From: SICV01 sp964372375
Lineage (GTDB): Archaea; Nanobdellota; Nanobdellia; Pacearchaeales; GW2011-AR1
Length of the DNA stretch: 35,042 nt
Reading direction: 5' to 3'
Assembly: GCA_964372375.1 (NCBI GenBank)
Contig: CAYJQF010000005.1
Location: forward strand, 1-35,042
Below the pieces are notes generated by a model. That model saw only the letters and a program-made list of their open reading frames with translations, made no database searches and was not told the DNA's origin. Made by a program: the position numbers and the translations under genes. Shown here piece after piece: positions 22,208 to 30,485 of this stretch; position 1 is the stretch's first letter; every line of letters starts with the position of its first letter.

Positions 22208-25200
22208 TTCTTTTCGATTTTTTTACTGTATTTGAATAAATAGTCCAGATGTTTCTCTGGTCCCGGTCGAGCATTCTTCCAATTTCAGCATAGTTCATTT
22301 CTTTCTGCTCTTTTAAGTAGCGTACAAGTGCTTCGAATACGGTAAGATTCCTTTGTGCAAAAATAACCAAGGGAATGTGTATTTTCGATTCTTCTTTATA
22401 CCCCTCTTTTTGCTTGTGCTGTGCTTGATGATATGAAGTCCAGACAGTTCGGTCGTCACGCATAACTAGCTGGGCAATGGCGTGGAACTTCATATTTCTG
22501 TTTTCCCGCAGGTATTTGCACAGCGCTTCAAGGCACCCTACTTTTTTGGTAAAGATTGCTGCTGGAATGGTATCTGTGTGTTGCTCGGTAAGCACTGCTT
22601 TGATGTCTGGTATGTTCATTTGATGCTCGTTCTGGAGCCGTTGCACGAGCACCTGCAGTTCTTGAATTAATCTGTCTTTCTTGAACTTCTTACGCTTTCT
22701 CTTGAGCATGAATGCCGCTGCTAAAATCTTGATCGTCCAGGATCCTTGGCTTGCTGTGGAGTATGCCTGTGAGGAAATTTCTGAACCAATTTGTCTAATA
22801 CAGAAGTAGAGCTGCTCTTGGCCGGTAGTGCCGTCATTAACGGAGTGATTGCCTCTTCCTAACGTTGAATGATTGACTGCCTGGAACACTGCTTTGCTCA
22901 TTGCTGAAGCGTTATTCGCAGGAGCAAGGTCACACTCAGCATTTGAACCTGTTTTATTTGCTACGGTGAAGTTATTTGCATAGATTACCTTTGTGTTATC
23001 GGTCTCTCCCACCAGATCCGTGGCATTTACCTGCACATTACCAACGGTAACTGCTTGATTGCCGGTATTGTTTAATATTAAGGGATCATTATTGGAAGTC
23101 TGGTTGACTGTATTTTGATTTAGAGAAGCCCAGGTAAGTGCTGCGGGATGCGCTACAAACGCCGTTAAGGTGTTATACGTAACTGTGGCGTTTGAATTGT
23201 TGGTGCCTACAGTGTCCAGGGAATCATTAATGACTGCTGAAATATTCCATATCCCTGCTGCATCAAAATACTGCATTTGGATAGCGCAGGAATAGTTTGC
23301 ATAGTTACTGGCGAATGTGTTTAACTTGTTGCAGGTGAGATTCTGACGTACTGGCTCACCAGCACGAGTGAAATTAGCGCGGGCGCTCGCATCTTTCAAA
23401 TCGGCGAATCCATCAGGGTCATAGGCAGTGAAGTTGAAAAACACATTGGTAAAGGAGTCTTCGGTTGGGTCTTGTGCAGCTATTGCAGTCAAGGATATAA
23501 TTTGTGGAGGAGTATTGGTTGCGGGAAGCGTATAATTAATAGTGTAATTGGTATTGTTAAATGCATAATTGCTTGCATTATCTCCTGCAAAATAATTCCA
23601 GTAGAAGAAGCCCTGATAGGGTATCTGCACTGTCAAGTTTGTGCTATTACTCGTGCTGGTACTTGCCCGTACAGTTGTATTGATCAAGGAATTGGAACTA
23701 TTCCAGAGATAGAAGGTACTATTGGTGAGCAGGAGGTTATCGGTAAAGGTAGCATTGAAACTCACATTCGTTACTGAAGCAGACGTAATCAGGGTGTTAT
23801 TTGCCGGAGCAAGGAGATTGACATTCGGAAGGGCATTGTCAAAAGTGAAAAATCTTGTTGCATTTGTTATATTCGCATTATTTGCGAGGTCCCAGCAGTA
23901 GTATTTCACCCAATATGTACCATTGGCAATGCTTGCATTTGAAGCATTGAAATCTCGTAATCCGTTTTTCTGCATCGTCAGATTCGTTATGCCGTTATTT
24001 AAGGTGTAATTGCATTCATTGCCATCTTCATTAAGCGTTGCGTTGAACGCTAGGGGAAGCGTATTATTGGCAATGCTTGCAGGCCAGTTGATGGTGATGC
24101 TTGGAACTACCGCATCATAGGTAATGCTCCAGTTAGTGTTGTTAAATGCGGTTCTGCTATCGGCATCAGTGGTGAGATAGTTCCAGTAAAATGTTCCGTT
24201 ATAGGGAAAGTTGAGTGTAGTGTTTGAGGTGTTAGTTATTCCTGTTTTACTAGCCATTGTTGTGTTGACGATAGAATGAGAGCTGTTCCATACATAGAGA
24301 GTGGTATTAATGAGCGCAAGGTTATCAGCATGGGAAGCGTTTAATGGTATGGAAGGAAGTGCAGTGATGGTATTGTTTGCAGGGGCAGAGAGGTTGGTAG
24401 TGGGGGGTGTGGTATCGTTATAACTTACTTGCACTTCAAGATATTCTATATTGACGTCTGTGGCAAAATTGGCGCTGCCGTTTGAGCGAGACATGAAGCG
24501 CAAGCGATTGCCTGGTGTGTTGTTTACAAACATACCAATCACATTAGATACGGTGAAATTGTAGCTCAAAGTAGTGTTAATGCCTAGGCCTGCAACTTTG
24601 GTCACGTTCAGATAGACCCAGGCATTACCTGACCAGTTGAAGGCAGCAATGGAAAGTGTGTCTGAGCCGTTTGCTGTTGCTGTTGAAGAGATGCTTTTGA
24701 GGTTAATCCAGTTGATTGAAGTATTGCTACTAGGCAAGGTAACGTTCCAGAGAAAGTAAGCGTCTAAGGCGGTGGTGCCTTCGTTTTCTAAGCATTGTGC
24801 ATTGTCTCCCATTGCGCTGATATTCTTGTAGCAATTATTATCAACAGGGGCCATGGTTGAAAAGGTGAACGTGCTTTCAGTCAAAGCCCCCGAAGTTACG
24901 TTTTGATTAGGATTGATGGTATTGTTTGGAACCAAGGTCGTAATATAGGGAGAGGGGTCGATGATATGGTCGAACTCAACTGAGCCTCCTGCTATTCGCA
25001 GGTCGAAGGTATCTTGCTTTCCTTGTAAGTTTGTTAAATAAATTGTGTTATACCTGTTTTCATTCAGCGAGTTAAATTGTGCTAGCAGCTGGGTGCTATT
25101 TACTTCGTAGACTTCTATTGTTGGATTGCCGCTTACTATACGAGGATAGAGGGTAATGTCATTTTTTGATGAGAGCCGAGATTCAAAAGTGACTCGCACG

Positions 25201-26786
25201 TATTCACTGTTAGCAATGGATTCGCTCCAGACGTTATCTAAGGATTTTACTTCTTCGTAGATGTTGCTTATGAAGTTTTTATCTGCATCAAGATGCTGGG
25301 CATTGGTGATGATAATAATTTCAAAAGTTTGATTGCTTAAATGCGGAGTAATCCATTCGAGATAATCTATAAAGCCGTTGCCGTTTGTGTCTAAGGCTTT
25401 GAAGTCTGTGTACGAATTGTTTTCAATCCAGTAGAGCTTGATGAATCGTTCGTTGCCTAGTTTAACTGTTTCAGTAATGTTAGTAAAAGTGATTACATTT
25501 TCATAGTGCAATTCGTCAGGCGCTGAAACATACACTCTTTTTCGATTTTTGCTTATCTCTTCTCTTACTTCAGGAGCAGGTGTTTCATAGTTGAGCGTAT
25601 AGTCTGAAGCATTATCCATGAGCTCAAGTTCTTTTTTATTTTGCTTTAGTCTGCTGGCTTGTGCTTCTTGTATTTTTTCCTTAAAATGGCCTTTTTTCTC
25701 TTTGCCTGACTCGTTTATTGTTAGCGTGATATTTTGCGCGCTTTCAGGCAGCAGCACGTTAATGTTTTCTTGCTTTTCAAGGTGAATGCGCTGCTGCCAT
25801 TTTACCGGCTTATTAATGGTAATGGGCTCCTCTAACGTCGTATTTGTTTCATTTATAATAGTAGCATTTTCTCGAGTCAGATTTGAGAGCGTCTTGTTTT
25901 CTTCTGTGGTATTGATAAGAGAGATATTCTCTTTTTGGGCAGACAGAAGTTGGTAGGAGATAGAATCTAGAGAGAGGGTTGCATTCTTGCTTTCAATTCG
26001 GATTGTGTAAGATGCTTTGTTTAGCTGTAGTGCTGTAAGATTGCACGTCTCTTTACACTCTAGGGTGAAGCTTTTCACGGGGATGGTAGATTGTTGGTCA
26101 GAGCTTGCAAGAGGAGGCGCCTCTTGAGAAGGGCTCACTTCTCGTTCTGAAGGGGTCCCCTCTTGCGTTGTCTGAGTATAGTTGGTTTGTTTACTAATAG
26201 CAGAACCGGTAAGAAGGCTTTTTCCTTGCGGAGTTGTGTCTGCTGGCAGGTCTGTGCTGTCAAGCATGAGGAATTCGTCAAGATAGACTTTTACTGAGTC
26301 TCCTGCTACCGCGCCGGAAAGCTGTACGCTTGCAAGCATGCCAGGATGCTGGGGAGTCCAGGTATAGGTTGTTGATTCATTGAATGTTGCATGGATGGTG
26401 TCTGTATAACTTGGCGCTTCTTGGACGGAAAAGCCGAGGAGCAGCGGCCTGCCGATGAAGCAGATAAGAAAGAGAAAGAGGAAGGTACTGCAACCTGCAA
26501 GGAACGTATGCTGTTTGTGTTTTTTAAGCAGATGCTGTTCATGCGCTCTCCTCTGTTCGCACTCATGGATATAGGCATCATAGTAGTGAATCCATTCAGC
26601 AGGCGTTTTCTCCCCATGTTTTTTTTGTGTGAGGGCATGATATGCTTCGTGTGTAATTTCATGTTTGAGACAGCTATTTTTGTACTGTTGCAGTAATTTG
26701 ATATAGTGCTCCCGGTATTCCTTCGCCTTTGTAGTCCTCTCTTTGTAGTCTGCAAGCCTGCTTCTTGCTAGGTGAGCCCTTCTCAT
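22200..26786 (-). CDS. Giant glycoprotein-like surface protein with C-terminal helix-turn-helix repeats (1528 aa)
   Basis: Residues 1-92 are charged, helical and probably cytoplasmic; one membrane helix (about 95-120) follows, then an extracellular part. This has LLTGSAISK (191-199), a domain with an EF-hand-like DTNGNGFIDYLEW and EVQVSYNDTTPPTTNLSAP, two similar Ig-like repeats (APANNT...LYVWNSS and APANNT...FYLWNSS), and a final domain duplicated in the next gene. Sequons are very dense. Unlike that paralogue, which ends at AWTVKII, this one continues past SWTIKIL into a basic region (Met1360 onwards, KRKRKKFKKD) and two helix-turn-helix-like repeats (EALCKYLRENRNMKFHAIAQ and EALVRYLKEQKEMNYAEIGR, each followed by RDxRxxWTxY). 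A minus-strand TATTTAAA-type box lies about 26 nt upstream. If one protein, the HTH part would be extracytoplasmic unless a second membrane span is missed. Confidence 0.75.
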   Translation of the reverse strand: MRRAHLARSRLADYKERTTKAKEYREHYIKLLQQYKNSCLKHEITHEAYHALTQKKHGEKTPAEWIHYYDAYIHECEQRRAHEQHLLKKHKQHTFLAGCSTFLFLFLICFIGRPLLLGFSVQEAPSYTDTIHATFNESTTYTWTPQHPGMLASVQLSGAVAGDSVKVYLDEFLMLDSTDLPADTTPQGKSLLTGSAISKQTNYTQTTQEGTPSEREVSPSQEAPPLASSDQQSTIPVKSFTLECKETCNLTALQLNKASYTIRIESKNATLSLDSISYQLLSAQKENISLINTTEENKTLSNLTRENATIINETNTTLEEPITINKPVKWQQRIHLEKQENINVLLPESAQNITLTINESGKEKKGHFKEKIQEAQASRLKQNKKELELMDNASDYTLNYETPAPEVREEISKNRKRVYVSAPDELHYENVITFTNITETVKLGNERFIKLYWIENNSYTDFKALDTNGNGFIDYLEWITPHLSNQTFEIIIITNAQHLDADKNFISNIYEEVKSLDNVWSESIANSEYVRVTFESRLSSKNDITLYPRIVSGNPTIEVYEVNSTQLLAQFNSLNENRYNTIYLTNLQGKQDTFDLRIAGGSVEFDHIIDPSPYITTLVPNNTINPNQNVTSGALTESTFTFSTMAPVDNNCYKNISAMGDNAQCLENEGTTALDAYFLWNVTLPSSNTSINWINLKSISSTATANGSDTLSIAAFNWSGNAWVYLNVTKVAGLGINTTLSYNFTVSNVIGMFVNNTPGNRLRFMSRSNGSANFATDVNIEYLEVQVSYNDTTPPTTNLSAPANNTITALPSIPLNASHADNLALINTTLYVWNSSHSIVNTTMASKTGITNTSNTTLNFPYNGTFYWNYLTTDADSRTAFNNTNWSITYDAVVPSITINWPASIANNTLPLAFNATLNEDGNECNYTLNNGITNLTMQKNGLRDFNASNASIANGTYWVKYYCWDLANNANITNATRFFTFDNALPNVNLLAPANNTLITSASVTNVSFNATFTDNLLLTNSTFYLWNSSNSLINTTVRASTSTSNSTNLTVQIPYQGFFYWNYFAGDNASNYAFNNTNYTINYTLPATNTPPQIISLTAIAAQDPTEDSFTNVFFNFTAYDPDGFADLKDASARANFTRAGEPVRQNLTCNKLNTFASNYANYSCAIQMQYFDAAGIWNISAVINDSLDTVGTNNSNATVTYNTLTAFVAHPAALTWASLNQNTVNQTSNNDPLILNNTGNQAVTVGNVQVNATDLVGETDNTKVIYANNFTVANKTGSNAECDLAPANNASAMSKAVFQAVNHSTLGRGNHSVNDGTTGQEQLYFCIRQIGSEISSQAYSTASQGSWTIKILAAAFMLKRKRKKFKKDRLIQELQVLVQRLQNEHQMNIPDIKAVLTEQHTDTIPAAIFTKKVGCLEALCKYLRENRNMKFHAIAQLVMRDDRTVWTSYHQAQHKQKEGYKEESKIHIPLVIFAQRNLTVFEALVRYLKEQKEMNYAEIGRMLDRDQRNIWTIYSNTVKKSKRNV
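22722..23504 (-). repeat. Duplicated surface-domain copy B
   Basis: This part of the giant surface gene encodes IISLTAIAAQ through SWTIKIL and matches copy A at 21212-21990 in both DNA and protein. Copy B continues into an HTH tail while copy A is followed by a stop, which marks where the architectures diverge. Confidence 0.8.
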
Positions 26787-26988
26787 TACCTTTCTTGAGG
26801 CAGTTTGGCTTTTAAACCTTATTATATATGTATTTTATAGCTAAAAGGCTCTCTAATTTACTTATTATTTATGTATTAGTGCAGGAACCGTAGCTTGCAG
26901 CGAAGTATCAGGTGCGTGGCCTATAGATTTATAAGGGCTTGTTTATTCCCTGAGCATGTCCATCATGGACAGTGAGAAGGAGGTAATA

Positions 26989-27135
26989 ATGGTACAAGGA
27001 TATTGCGTCAAGTGCAAGAAGATGGTTGATATGAAAGATCCGAAGGAATCAACTACGAAGCGAGGCACGAAGATTGCAAAAGGAAAATGTCCGAACTGTG
27101 GCATCACGGTGTGCAGAATGGGCGGTCTGAAGTAA
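26989..27135 (+). CDS. Small zinc-ribbon protein (DUF5679-like, 48 aa)
   Basis: The product MVQGYCVKCKKMVDMKDPKE continues to a second CxxC, giving Cys6/Cys9 and Cys34/Cys37 with an additional Cys42. This is the compact zinc-ribbon pattern of DUF5679-type proteins, common in archaea and of unknown role. The start at 26989 is chosen because a strong Shine-Dalgarno sequence, GGAGGT, ends about 6 nt upstream. This is unusual here, where most genes look leaderless. In-frame ATGs at 26956 and 26965 are possible alternatives, and a TATA (ATTTATAAG, about 26926-26934) is centred 26 nt before 26956, which could make a 59-residue leaderless form. Confidence 0.8.
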   Translation: MVQGYCVKCKKMVDMKDPKESTTKRGTKIAKGKCPNCGITVCRMGGLK

Positions 27136-27211
27136 TCGTATTTTGCTTTTATCTCTTTTTACTTCATGTTCTTTAGTAGGATATTTATATACCTGATTCC
27201 GAATGAGTGGT

Positions 27212-28669
27212 ATGGAGAAGCTGAGTATTGAGGAGCTTGCAGTTTTCTGCAAACGGAAGGGGTTTGTCTACCCAAGCGGTGAGATATATGGAGGATTGTC
27301 TGGTTTCTGGGATTTTGGGCATTTAGGAGTAGCATTAAAGAATGCTATCAAACAGGCATGGTGGCAGTTCCATGTGTATGATCGGGATGATGTGGTTGGG
27401 ATTGACGGAAGTATTATTACCAATCCAAAGGTATGGGAAGCGTCTGGACACGTCGCTTCGTTTTCTGATATTTTTGTCGTGTGCAGGAAGTGCAAGAAGC
27501 CTGGTAAAATTGATAAGAATGAGCTTGGTAAAGTAAAATGTCCGAACTGCGGAGGATCGTATGATGAGAAGCATGCCAAGGAATTTCAATTGATGTTCAA
27601 GACACAGGTAGGAGATTCAGGGTCTGCTTATTTGCGTCCGGAGACTGCACAGCTTATTTTTACGAATTTTAAGCAGGTGTTTGAGAATGCGCGCATGAAG
27701 CTGCCAGGAGGCATTGCCCAAATAGGCAAGGTATTCAGGAATGAGATAGCGCCCCGAGATTTCCTCTTTAGATGCAGAGAGTTTGAGCAGATGGAATTGG
27801 AGTATTTTATTTCTCCCGGAGAGAAGTGCGTATATCCCCTTGGGAAAACAAAGATTTTAGTGTATAGTGCGGAAGATCAAGAGAAGGAAAAAGAAGGGCA
27901 GGTATTAGGCTTTTCTGATGCCTTAAAGAAAGGCATTATCAAAGTTGATTGGCATGCCTACTGGCTGGAGCAAGAGTTTTTATGGTTTATTGGACTGGGG
28001 GCGAATCCTGAAAAATTCAGAATCAGGCAGCATATGCAAGATGAGAAATCTCACTATGCAATTGATACCTGGGATTTGGAATACCAGTTTCCTTTTGGAT
28101 GGAAGGAACTGCAGGGCATGGCGAATCGAGGGGATTATGATTTGCGGCAGCATGAAAAGCATTCATTACAAAAGCTTTCAGTTTTGAATGCAAAAGGAGA
28201 GCGAGTTTTACCAGAGGTAGTATGTGAGCCTTCACAGGGAGTTGAGCGGGCATTTCTAGTTTTCTTATGTGATGCATATGAACATGACCAGAAAAGAGAT
28301 AATGTTGTCTTGCACTTACACCCTAAGCTAGCGCCGGTAAAAGCAGCAGTGTTTCCTATTGTGAAAGAGGTGAAGATGATGAAGCTTGCAGAGGAGATTT
28401 ACAAAGAATTACGGAAAGAATGGCATGTCAGCTATGATGAATCGGGGAGCGTGGGAAGAAGGTACAGTAGGAATGATGAAATTGGGACGCCTGTGTGTAT
28501 AACTGTAGATGAGCAGAGTGTGAAGGATAAATCAGTAACTTTAAGGGAGCGGGATACGACCAAGCAAGTCCGCGTGAAGATTGCAGAGCTGCAGGATGTT
28601 ATGCGGAAAGTTGTCAATGGAAAGAATGTATTGAAGCTGGGGAAGTTGGTGGAGACGCGGGTTAAGTAA
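27212..28669 (+). CDS. glyS: Glycyl-tRNA synthetase, archaeal class II type
   Basis: GlyRS attaches glycine to tRNA-Gly. The product shows the archaeal/eukaryotic alpha2 architecture: N-terminal FVYPSGEIYGGLSGFWDFGHLG, a zinc-binding insertion (CRKC and CPNC), the core TAQLIFTNF and motif 2 RNEIAPRDFLFRCREFEQME, motif 3 QGVERAFLVFL, then an anticodon-binding domain (APVKAAVFPIVKE through GTPVCITVDEQS). At 485 residues it is shorter than many archaeal GlyRSs, in keeping with a reduced genome. TTTATATA (27184-27191) centred about 25 nt before the second Met supports 27212; an upstream ATG at 27203 is possible. It has no operon partner on either side. Confidence 0.96.
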   Translation: MEKLSIEELAVFCKRKGFVYPSGEIYGGLSGFWDFGHLGVALKNAIKQAWWQFHVYDRDDVVGIDGSIITNPKVWEASGHVASFSDIFVVCRKCKKPGKIDKNELGKVKCPNCGGSYDEKHAKEFQLMFKTQVGDSGSAYLRPETAQLIFTNFKQVFENARMKLPGGIAQIGKVFRNEIAPRDFLFRCREFEQMELEYFISPGEKCVYPLGKTKILVYSAEDQEKEKEGQVLGFSDALKKGIIKVDWHAYWLEQEFLWFIGLGANPEKFRIRQHMQDEKSHYAIDTWDLEYQFPFGWKELQGMANRGDYDLRQHEKHSLQKLSVLNAKGERVLPEVVCEPSQGVERAFLVFLCDAYEHDQKRDNVVLHLHPKLAPVKAAVFPIVKEVKMMKLAEEIYKELRKEWHVSYDESGSVGRRYSRNDEIGTPVCITVDEQSVKDKSVTLRERDTTKQVRVKIAELQDVMRKVVNGKNVLKLGKLVETRVK

Positions 28670-28718
28670 CCTTTTCACTTACATATTTATTTATATATTC
28701 TCTTTATCTTCCGTTTGT

Positions 28719-29244
28719 ATGCTTGAAGTATTAACTACTTATAATGTTCGTGGTTCATATCGTTTTCGTGCTGTGACTGGTGGGGTAAGCAGGAGAAGTA
28801 CAATTATTTACCGATGGTCGGTTTATTGGCCGTTTGTATGATGCTAATAAAGACTCAGAAGTAACTCCTCAAACAGGTACCGAAAAACTAACTGTTGGTT
28901 ATTTCTTTCCTGCAAAGCAGAAGATTGCTTTCATGAAGCTTCCTCGATTAGAAAGTGGATTGATGCCCGTTGTTTTGCAATTATCTCGGTCTTCTTCTGG
29001 GACGGGGTTTACCGGCGAGTATCAAGGTTCATGGATTACGACTCTTCATCAACCTAATGATGATAATAACCTCCTTCATCGAATTATTAAAGAAAAGTAT
29101 GATGATCCTCTTCCTCTTTTTCGTCAGATACGTCGCTCTTTTTTTACTGACGTTTTCTTTCCCTCCAGAATTCTTGACGAAATTGCTCTTTATGGTGAAA
29201 AACAACATCAAACTGGGAAGCTTACATTTTCTAGCCCACAGTAA
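28719..29244 (+). pseudogene. Frameshifted small protein gene (about 175 codons)
   Basis: TTTATATA at 28688-28696 lies about 26 nt before the ATG at 28719, and the first frame reads MLEVLTTYNVRGSYRFRAVT then GG to about 28785. The frame then shifts and continues as AGEVQLFTDGRFIGRLYDAN in the other reading frame, which stays open to a stop at 29244 (through LTVGYFFPAKQKIAFMKLP). The two parts join naturally if one base near GGGGTAAGC is removed; otherwise the first frame stops at 28837-28839 and the second has no good start. The cause may be a sequencing error, a real mutation or programmed frameshifting. No known family is recognised; the protein looks soluble and beta-rich. Confidence 0.65.
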
Positions 29245-29245
29245 G

Positions 29246-29315
29246 TTTAAAAACTATTCTTTACTCTTTTTACAATGATGTTTAAAAACTATTCTTTACT
29301 CTTTTTACAATGATG
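29246..29315 (+). repeat. Perfect 35-bp tandem duplication carrying a TATA box and start codons
   Basis: The unit TTTAAAAACTATTCTTTACT followed by CTTTTTACAATGATG occurs twice in tandem (29246-29280 and 29281-29315). Each copy carries a TATA-like TTTAAAAA about 27 nt before an ATGATG, so a complete leaderless promoter-plus-start was duplicated. In the first copy the ATG opens a 12-codon frame that stops at the second start. Confidence 0.9.
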
Positions 29316-29558
29316 TTTGATAACTTACTCTGGTTTCCCTTTATGGCTACTGGATTTGGGATTATGCTGCTTGTAGGCATCTTGCTATTTGCCTTCTGGA
29401 TTTGGATGCTTGTTGATTGTGCAAAAAGAGAGTTTAGAAATATGGTTGAGAAGATTGTCTGGCTGATTGTTGTTGCATTAATAGGATGGCTTGGGGCTTT
29501 AGTGTATTTCATTGCTGTTAGAAGCAGTAATCCGCATGGATTGGCTAATCATAAATAA
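29310..29558 (+). CDS. PLDc_N-type two-helix membrane protein (82 aa)
   Basis: The protein has two membrane segments (about 13-35 and 47-69) with the sequence FAFWIWMLVDCAKREF between them and KIVWLIVVALIGWLGALVYF in the second. This pattern is that of the small PLDc_N (phospholipase D N-terminal-like) membrane family, whose function is unclear and which lacks the HKD catalytic domain. The ATGATG start lies in the second copy of the 35-bp duplication, with a TATA-like TTTAAAAA centred about 25 nt upstream, so it is leaderless. It is complete, with a normal length for the family. Confidence 0.8.
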   Translation: MMFDNLLWFPFMATGFGIMLLVGILLFAFWIWMLVDCAKREFRNMVEKIVWLIVVALIGWLGALVYFIAVRSSNPHGLANHK

Positions 29559-29574
29559 TGGCTTGGAAAGATGT

Positions 29575-29622
29575 CAAGGAACTTGACGACTAACTCCACA
29601 CTTTAGTGTGGAGCGTTCCTTG
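29575..29622. repeat. Nested hairpin structure (8-bp inner and 8-bp outer stems)
   Basis: CAAGGAAC (29575-29582) pairs with GTTCCTTG (29615-29622), and inside it CTCCACAC-TTTA-GTGTGGAG (29594-29613) forms a perfect hairpin. An alternative GTCAAG-GAA-CTTGAC overlaps the left arm. The form recalls subterminal hairpins of IS200/IS605-type elements, but no transposase or TnpB gene is adjacent. Confidence 0.7.
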
Positions 29623-29637
29623 AGCATCCAAAAAACA

Positions 29638-29655
29638 AGTGCCTGTCACAAACCA
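29638..29655. repeat. Left arm of an 18-bp inverted repeat flanking a ~900-bp island
   Basis: AGTGCCTGTCACAAACCA matches the reverse complement of 30521-30538 (TGGTTTGTGACAGACACT) at 17 of 18 positions. The enclosed stretch carries a small membrane-protein gene and a MazEF-like pair. Confidence 0.7.
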
Positions 29656-29920
29656 CACCCTAAAGGGTGTGGTGGCACATTGTTTTTTTGATTTTAACTA
29701 TTGGTTGAGAGGGGGAATAATCTTCTCTATTATTGTACCGCTTGTTTTTCTTCTTTGGCAGGCAGTGATTGACTGGAATGCTGCTCCAACAGCTTGGGAT
29801 GGCATTCTCGGAATAGCAATGATTATTGTTTTCTTAACTTCTTTTATTATTGGAGCGTTTATTGGATGGATTTACGGAAAGGTAAAGTCAAGAAGAACTA
29901 ATGAGCTAGCGGGAAAGTAA
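29639..29920 (+). CDS. Small membrane protein with uncertain start (up to 93 aa)
   Basis: The open frame starts at a GTG inside the left inverted repeat and includes the hairpin CCACACCC-TAAA-GGGTGTGG (29653-29672). The convincing part starts around DFNYWLRGGIIFSIIVPLVF and has two membrane helices, with GILGIAMIIVFLTSFIIGAF before a basic C-terminal tail. There is no ATG and no TATA box in the expected place, so the original N-terminus may have been replaced when the repeat was inserted; a TTG at 29705 is another option. The stop abuts the mazF stop with no gap. The function is unknown. Confidence 0.45.
   Translation: MPVTNHTLKGVVAHCFFDFNYWLRGGIIFSIIVPLVFLLWQAVIDWNAAPTAWDGILGIAMIIVFLTSFIIGAFIGWIYGKVKSRRTNELAGK
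29653..29672. repeat. Perfect hairpin with 8-bp stem and TAAA loop
   Basis: CCACACCC-TAAA-GGGTGTGG begins within the last bases of the left inverted repeat. With the similar hairpin at 29594-29613 (TTTA loop) it forms a pair of like-shaped palindromes about 60 bases apart, as seen at ends of small non-autonomous elements. Confidence 0.7.
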
Positions 29921-30256
29921 CTACACTAGACTCTCAAATTCTTTCTTAACTATTTCAAAGATCTTTTTATCAATTATCGCTACTTTCTTCTTAATTATCC
30001 TTTTATCTAAAGTAAAGAGCTTGTCAACTTTAATTCTGCTTGGTTTTGGAATTGCACCCAATTCTAGGCTATTGTTATCGATTAAAATTGAGTGCTTTGC
30101 TTCTTTAAGGTAAGAGGTAATTCCGCAAGTGATGATATCTTCCGAGTCCTCCATGTCTTTGTCTTTTGAAAGAACAAGCACAGGTCTTTGCTTAATGCTG
30201 CTTAGATCAGAAAAAGGAAAAGGGACTATAACTATATCTCTTTGCTTATACATCAT
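29921..30256 (-). CDS. mazF: PemK/MazF-family toxin
   Basis: MazF/PemK toxins are usually sequence-specific endoribonucleases that cut single-stranded mRNA. The product has the family N-terminus YKQRDIVIVPFPFSDLSSIK then QRPVLVLS, followed by a central CGITSYL segment and the C-terminal helix KKVAIIDKKIFEIVKKEFES. Possible ATGs are at 30268, 30256 and 30253; 30256 and 30253 overlap the antitoxin stop and fit the family start best. It follows and overlaps the AbrB-type antitoxin gene, a typical toxin-antitoxin order. Length (111-116 residues) is normal. The pair is enclosed by an 18-bp inverted repeat, so it may move as a unit. Confidence 0.88.
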   Translation of the reverse strand: MMYKQRDIVIVPFPFSDLSSIKQRPVLVLSKDKDMEDSEDIITCGITSYLKEAKHSILIDNNSLELGAIPKPSRIKVDKLFTLDKRIIKKKVAIIDKKIFEIVKKEFESLV

Positions 30257-30479
30257 TCCAGGCTTCATCCTCTTTGTTGTCCCAAAGCTTTCGTGCGACT
30301 TTTTCAGAGTTTTTTAACAAATCACGAAAATCGTCCCTTTTCAATTTTTTTAGAACTATTGCATTATTATTCAAGGTAATAAATAATTCATCTCCCTGCT
30401 TAAGGCTTAGCAGCTCTCTTATCTTTACTGGGAGAGATATTTGCCCCTTATCTGTTATTTTAATGATGCTTGCTTCCAT
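30246..30479 (-). CDS. mazE: AbrB/MazE-type antitoxin
   Basis: The first ~45 residues are a swapped-hairpin SpoVT/AbrB DNA-binding domain: KITDKGQISLPVKIRELLSL then KQGDELFITLNNNAIVLKKL. The C-terminal 30 residues (RDDFRDLLKNSEKVARKLWD, acidic end) would wrap the toxin. The 77-residue length is typical. A minus-strand CTTATAAG TATA box (30501-30508) is centred about 26 nt from the ATG, so the message is leaderless, and a GTAAG-CTTAC inverted repeat sits between TATA and start. Overlap with mazF by about 11 bases indicates coupled expression. Confidence 0.87.
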   Translation of the reverse strand: MEASIIKITDKGQISLPVKIRELLSLKQGDELFITLNNNAIVLKKLKRDDFRDLLKNSEKVARKLWDNKEDEAWNDV

Positions 30480-30485
30480 AGTTTT

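Noticed and set aside
26882..26925. GC-richer island between surface operon and zinc-ribbon gene that might be a small RNA
   Set aside because: No convincing stem or box motifs; it may just be leader or promoter DNA.
29594..29672. CRISPR-like repeated hairpins
   Set aside because: Only two different hairpins, not identical repeats, and no spacer regularity or cas genes.
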